From: an uncultured Arcobacter sp.
Lineage (GTDB): Bacteria; Campylobacterota; Campylobacteria; Campylobacterales; Arcobacteraceae
Direction: 5' to 3'
DNA length: 6,189 bases
Assembly: GCA_937860115.1 (NCBI GenBank)
Contig: CALMBI010000022.1
Location: 1-6,189, forward strand
In this document: positions 3,842 to 6,189 of the stretch, piece after piece
Numbering within the stretch: position 1 is the first letter of the stretch
Layout of the letters: each line of letters begins with the position of its first letter
Program-made: the position numbers and the translations under genes
The notes under the pieces: model-generated
Databases searched by the model: none
Told to the model about the DNA's origin: nothing
Seen by the model: the letters and a program-made list of their open reading frames with translations, nothing else

Positions 3842-5510
3842 AAAGTGAAAGTTTACTTTTGCTCAAATAGTTATAGTACATTAAATAATTGAGCAAAACT
3901 TTTTTACCATAATATTTTGATTCATCGTAATGTACAAGCTCCATACTCAAATAAGGCTCATAAGGACCTTTTTGAAATAGTCCACTTTTGAGTAATCTGT
4001 TTGTAAATCCTATCCCACCATTATATGCATAAGCTACAAAAAGAACATTATTGAGTCTTGATTCTAAATAATCAAGATGATGATTTGCATATCTGATGTT
4101 TGTTTTGGCTTCAAGTTGTTTTGTAATGTCATATGTTTCATTGAGCTCTTTAGCTATCGCTTCACTTAAAAATGGCATGATTTGCATCACACCCATAGCG
4201 TATGATGTAGAAAGTGATGCTTGCACAAATCTACTCTCTTGCCTTGCAAGTCCATTTATGAGAGCTTGTCTATGAAATGAGTAATCTTTGATATAGTCAT
4301 CAAATGGATTTGGAAAATAGGAAACTTTATATTGTTCAAATTTTTCTCTAAGTAGTGTGATATGTCCTAATGTCTCTTTTGTGTTAAAAATAGTCTCATA
4401 ATACGATAATTTCGTTTCGTTAAAATCAGTTTTAATATCATCTAAAATAGCTCTCCAAGCAAATGGATCACTTACGTCAAATTGTTTATTAGTAGTTACA
4501 TCACTATTATTATTTTCTAATAGAGTTTGATTTTTGTCTGAATCTAATTGTTTATTTGCAATGTCAGGTTGAGTTATCGTTGGAATTTGAAATTCAAAAA
4601 CTGCATTTTCAATTGGTAAAAAGAGGGCTTCTCTAGCAAGAAGAGAATAGATGTTGAGATCCCAACTATCAGCTAATTCACTTAAATACAAAGGATCATT
4701 TGTAAGTTTATATTGCCAAAAAAGAACATTATCAGCATCAAATCTTCTTTTAGCTTTTTCTTTTGCTTGTGCTAAATATTTTAATGCAATCTCTTTTCTT
4801 TCATGTTTGATTGCATTTATTGCTAAATAAAATATATCTTGAAAATGAAGTGTAGTTGTATTTACATCAAAAAGTGATTGTTGTATCGTATTATTTTGAG
4901 GTGTAGTAACAACTGTTTTTATAAATTTTTTAAATTGAGAATTGTTAGATTGCAATTTTTTAATTATAGTTTGTGGAATTTGAGCATCAAAGTATTTGAT
5001 TCTAAAATCTTGTCCAACACCATTAAAAGTACCGTAAAAAATATCATTTGAAGTACTATTTAGGAGATTATTAAATGGATCATCTGCATTTATGATTGAA
5101 AATTGTTCAATCTTTGTATTAGTTGTGGTTTTTATTTTTTTGATGATAGAAGAGAGTTTCTCACCCCTTATAGATGTAGCATCTAATATACTTAAACCAA
5201 TATCGATACATTCGTTATCAGAATTGATTAATTCACTTGTTGTTAATTCAAGACATTTTATATTTGATTCTTTACTCTTTGATTGTTTTTTTTTTACGTA
5301 TTTGAAAAAAATTTTATGATTAGCATTATTTGCTTCACTCAGTGCCCAAACAATTTCATTTTCATTGTTTTGATTTTGCTCAATATATCGCCAAAGATAA
5401 AAATCTTTTACATTTCCTTTTGGTTTTTGATTGAGCCACTCTTTTGTAATTTTATCTTCAGCAAATAAAGATAAAAACAATATAAATAATATAAGAACTA
5501 TTTTAAACAT
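3771..5510 (-). CDS. slt: Soluble lytic murein transglycosylase (Slt family)
   Basis: Slt cuts the MurNAc-GlcNAc bond of peptidoglycan, leaving 1,6-anhydroMurNAc ends, in wall turnover and in opening the wall for secretion or flagellar structures. From ATG 5510 it has 579 residues. A signal peptide (MFKIVLILFILFLSLFA, cleavage before ED) sends it to the periplasm. Residues about 20-310 are helix-rich, as in the superhelical ring of Slt70. About 312-346 is a low-complexity Asn/Asp/Gln/Thr linker. The catalytic SLT domain spans about 410-530, with catalytic Glu425 in ARQESRF, GVMQIMP at 440-446 and AYNGG at 495-499. An in-frame TTG at 5513 is nine bases from AGGA and could also be used. The ATG overlaps the HD-GYP stop in ATGTTTAA, so the two genes are coupled. 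The 3' end overlaps the lipoprotein gene by 71 bp. Confidence 0.93.
   Translation of the reverse strand: MFKIVLILFILFLSLFAEDKITKEWLNQKPKGNVKDFYLWRYIEQNQNNENEIVWALSEANNANHKIFFKYVKKKQSKSKESNIKCLELTTSELINSDNECIDIGLSILDATSIRGEKLSSIIKKIKTTTNTKIEQFSIINADDPFNNLLNSTSNDIFYGTFNGVGQDFRIKYFDAQIPQTIIKKLQSNNSQFKKFIKTVVTTPQNNTIQQSLFDVNTTTLHFQDIFYLAINAIKHERKEIALKYLAQAKEKAKRRFDADNVLFWQYKLTNDPLYLSELADSWDLNIYSLLAREALFLPIENAVFEFQIPTITQPDIANKQLDSDKNQTLLENNNSDVTTNKQFDVSDPFAWRAILDDIKTDFNETKLSYYETIFNTKETLGHITLLREKFEQYKVSYFPNPFDDYIKDYSFHRQALINGLARQESRFVQASLSTSYAMGVMQIMPFLSEAIAKELNETYDITKQLEAKTNIRYANHHLDYLESRLNNVLFVAYAYNGGIGFTNRLLKSGLFQKGPYEPYLSMELVHYDESKYYGKKVLLNYLMYYNYLSKSKLSLSTLLETIKSPYQEIDVNTQAKVE
3857..3905 (+). 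terminator. Intrinsic terminator of the lipoprotein gene, inside slt
   Basis: A perfect 10-bp inverted repeat, TTTTGCTCAA at 3857-3866 and TTGAGCAAAA at 3889-3898, encloses a 22-base loop. It is followed by C and six T (3900-3905). It begins 15 bases after the lipoprotein stop, as expected for a rho-independent terminator on the plus strand. It also encodes slt residues near KVLLNYLMYY on the other strand. The large loop and AT-rich arm ends make it weaker than a typical terminator. Confidence 0.6.
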
Positions 5511-6189
5511 CAACTAAATGTTTCCTAATTTCATCAAATTTATGAAAGTTTTCAAAGAAAAGATCTATTAATATTGGATCGAATTGTTTCCCTCGCTCCT
5601 CTTTGAAAAGTTTAAAGATCTCCTCATCACTCCAAGCAGCTTTATAAACTCTTGTACTTCCTAATGCATCAAAAACATCAGCAATGGCAGTGATTCTTCC
5701 GTAAATATGTATATTTTCACCATTAAGGCCCCTTGGATATCCTTTCCCATCCCATCTTTCATGGTGTTCATAAGCTACAATAGAAGCTGTTTTTAGTATA
5801 TCTCTTTTTGAGTATTTGAGCATCTCGTATCCGAGTTCTGCATGTGTTTTCATCACTTCAAACTCTTCAGGAGTTAGTCTTGCAGGTTTTTTTAAGATGC
5901 TATCAGGGATCCAAACTTTTCCTATATCATGCATTGGACTTGCAGTTTTAAGTAGTTCTGCTTCCTCTTCTGGTATACCATAAGCGAGTGCTAAAATCTT
6001 AGAGTATTCGGCTACTCTTTTTACATGGTTTCCTGTTTCTTTACTTCTGCTTTCACCAATTGATTCCATCGTATAAACAACTTCTTTTTGTGTATCTGTT
6101 ATCTCTACATTTAGATCTTCTATCTCTTTGATTGCTTTATCTATCATATCTTGGAGATGATTTTGATAGTTATAGAGTTCTTTTTCATT
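5503..6189 (-). CDS. HD-GYP domain protein, probable c-di-GMP phosphodiesterase (N-terminus beyond the window)
   Basis: HD-GYP enzymes hydrolyse cyclic di-GMP to pGpG or GMP. The frame is open to the right edge (228 codons visible, with no stop upstream), so it is the C-terminal part of a larger protein; ATG 6147 is internal. The visible N-terminal 40 residues are a polar, heptad-like helix (KELYNYQNHLQDMIDKAIKEIEDL), typical of the linker between a receiver or sensor domain and HD-GYP. Motifs, counted from ATG 6147: GNHVKRV with His41, MHDIGK with His73-Asp74, THAELG with His102, YEHHERWDGKGYP at 126-138, and ADVFDALGSTRVYK at 156-169. All metal-binding residues and the GYP triplet are present, so activity is expected. 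A response regulator with an N-terminal receiver domain is the likeliest full form. The gene overlaps the slt start by 8 bp. Confidence 0.88.
   Translation of the reverse strand, partial: NEKELYNYQNHLQDMIDKAIKEIEDLNVEITDTQKEVVYTMESIGESRSKETGNHVKRVAEYSKILALAYGIPEEEAELLKTASPMHDIGKVWIPDSILKKPARLTPEEFEVMKTHAELGYEMLKYSKRDILKTASIVAYEHHERWDGKGYPRGLNGENIHIYGRITAIADVFDALGSTRVYKAAWSDEEIFKLFKEERGKQFDPILIDLFFENFHKFDEIRKHLVDV

Noticed and set aside
5092..5468. Two plus-strand frames (75 and 61 aa) inside slt
   Set aside because: They are hydrophobic, Phe/Ile-rich translations antisense to the AAA-rich N-terminal slt codons, with no ribosome binding site.
1..6189. CRISPR array, tRNA, riboswitch, IS element or att site
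   Set aside because: I found no regularly spaced repeats, cloverleaf-like sequence, transposase frame or long terminal inverted repeats. The only strong inverted repeat is the terminator at 3857-3898.

Overview
The window looks like a piece of chromosome from a member of the Campylobacterota (former Epsilonproteobacteria; Sulfurimonas-, Sulfurospirillum- or Arcobacter-like). It is AT-rich, tightly packed and full of short overlaps. It encodes a futalosine-pathway MqnD, a short class I fructose-1,6-bisphosphatase, a lipoprotein, a soluble lytic transglycosylase and an HD-GYP protein. From memory, the block of small Cys-rich protein, fbp, lipoprotein on the opposite strand and slt resembles the Cj0839c-Cj0843c neighbourhood of Campylobacter jejuni. 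The genus cannot be fixed from sequence alone.

Left part (1-1082, minus strand). The first 18 bases are Illumina adapter, so the window begins at an untrimmed contig end. Next comes the N-terminal ACT-domain part of purU (formyltetrahydrofolate deformylase), cut by the contig end. Upstream of it are two small unrecognised genes that both look broken. One is split by a one-base frameshift near 497. The other is a 105-codon frame with two in-frame TAA codons and ATT where the start should be. purU also lacks a good start codon. All the lesions lie in this stretch; the rest of the window reads cleanly.

Middle (1083-3260). A 95-base divergent spacer leads into mqnD on the plus strand, which most likely starts at a TTG at 1178 behind a good Shine-Dalgarno. 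Converging on it is a minus-strand operon: fbp, then a 68-aa four-cysteine protein (8-bp overlap), then a 68-aa two-helix membrane protein whose 3' end overlaps mqnD by 50 bp.

Right part (3261-6189). An 86-base divergent spacer separates fbp from a plus-strand lipoprotein gene. That gene runs tail-to-tail into slt with a 71-bp coding overlap, and its probable terminator lies inside slt. slt is preceded by, and overlaps by 8 bp, the 3' part of an HD-GYP c-di-GMP phosphodiesterase gene that continues past the right edge.

Functionally this is mostly housekeeping: menaquinone synthesis, gluconeogenesis, one-carbon and purine metabolism, cell-wall turnover and c-di-GMP signalling. I see no CRISPR array, mobile element, RNA gene or undescribed system. 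The points most worth checking are the clustered lesions at the contig end, the HD-GYP/slt coupling, and the plus-strand terminators embedded in opposing genes.
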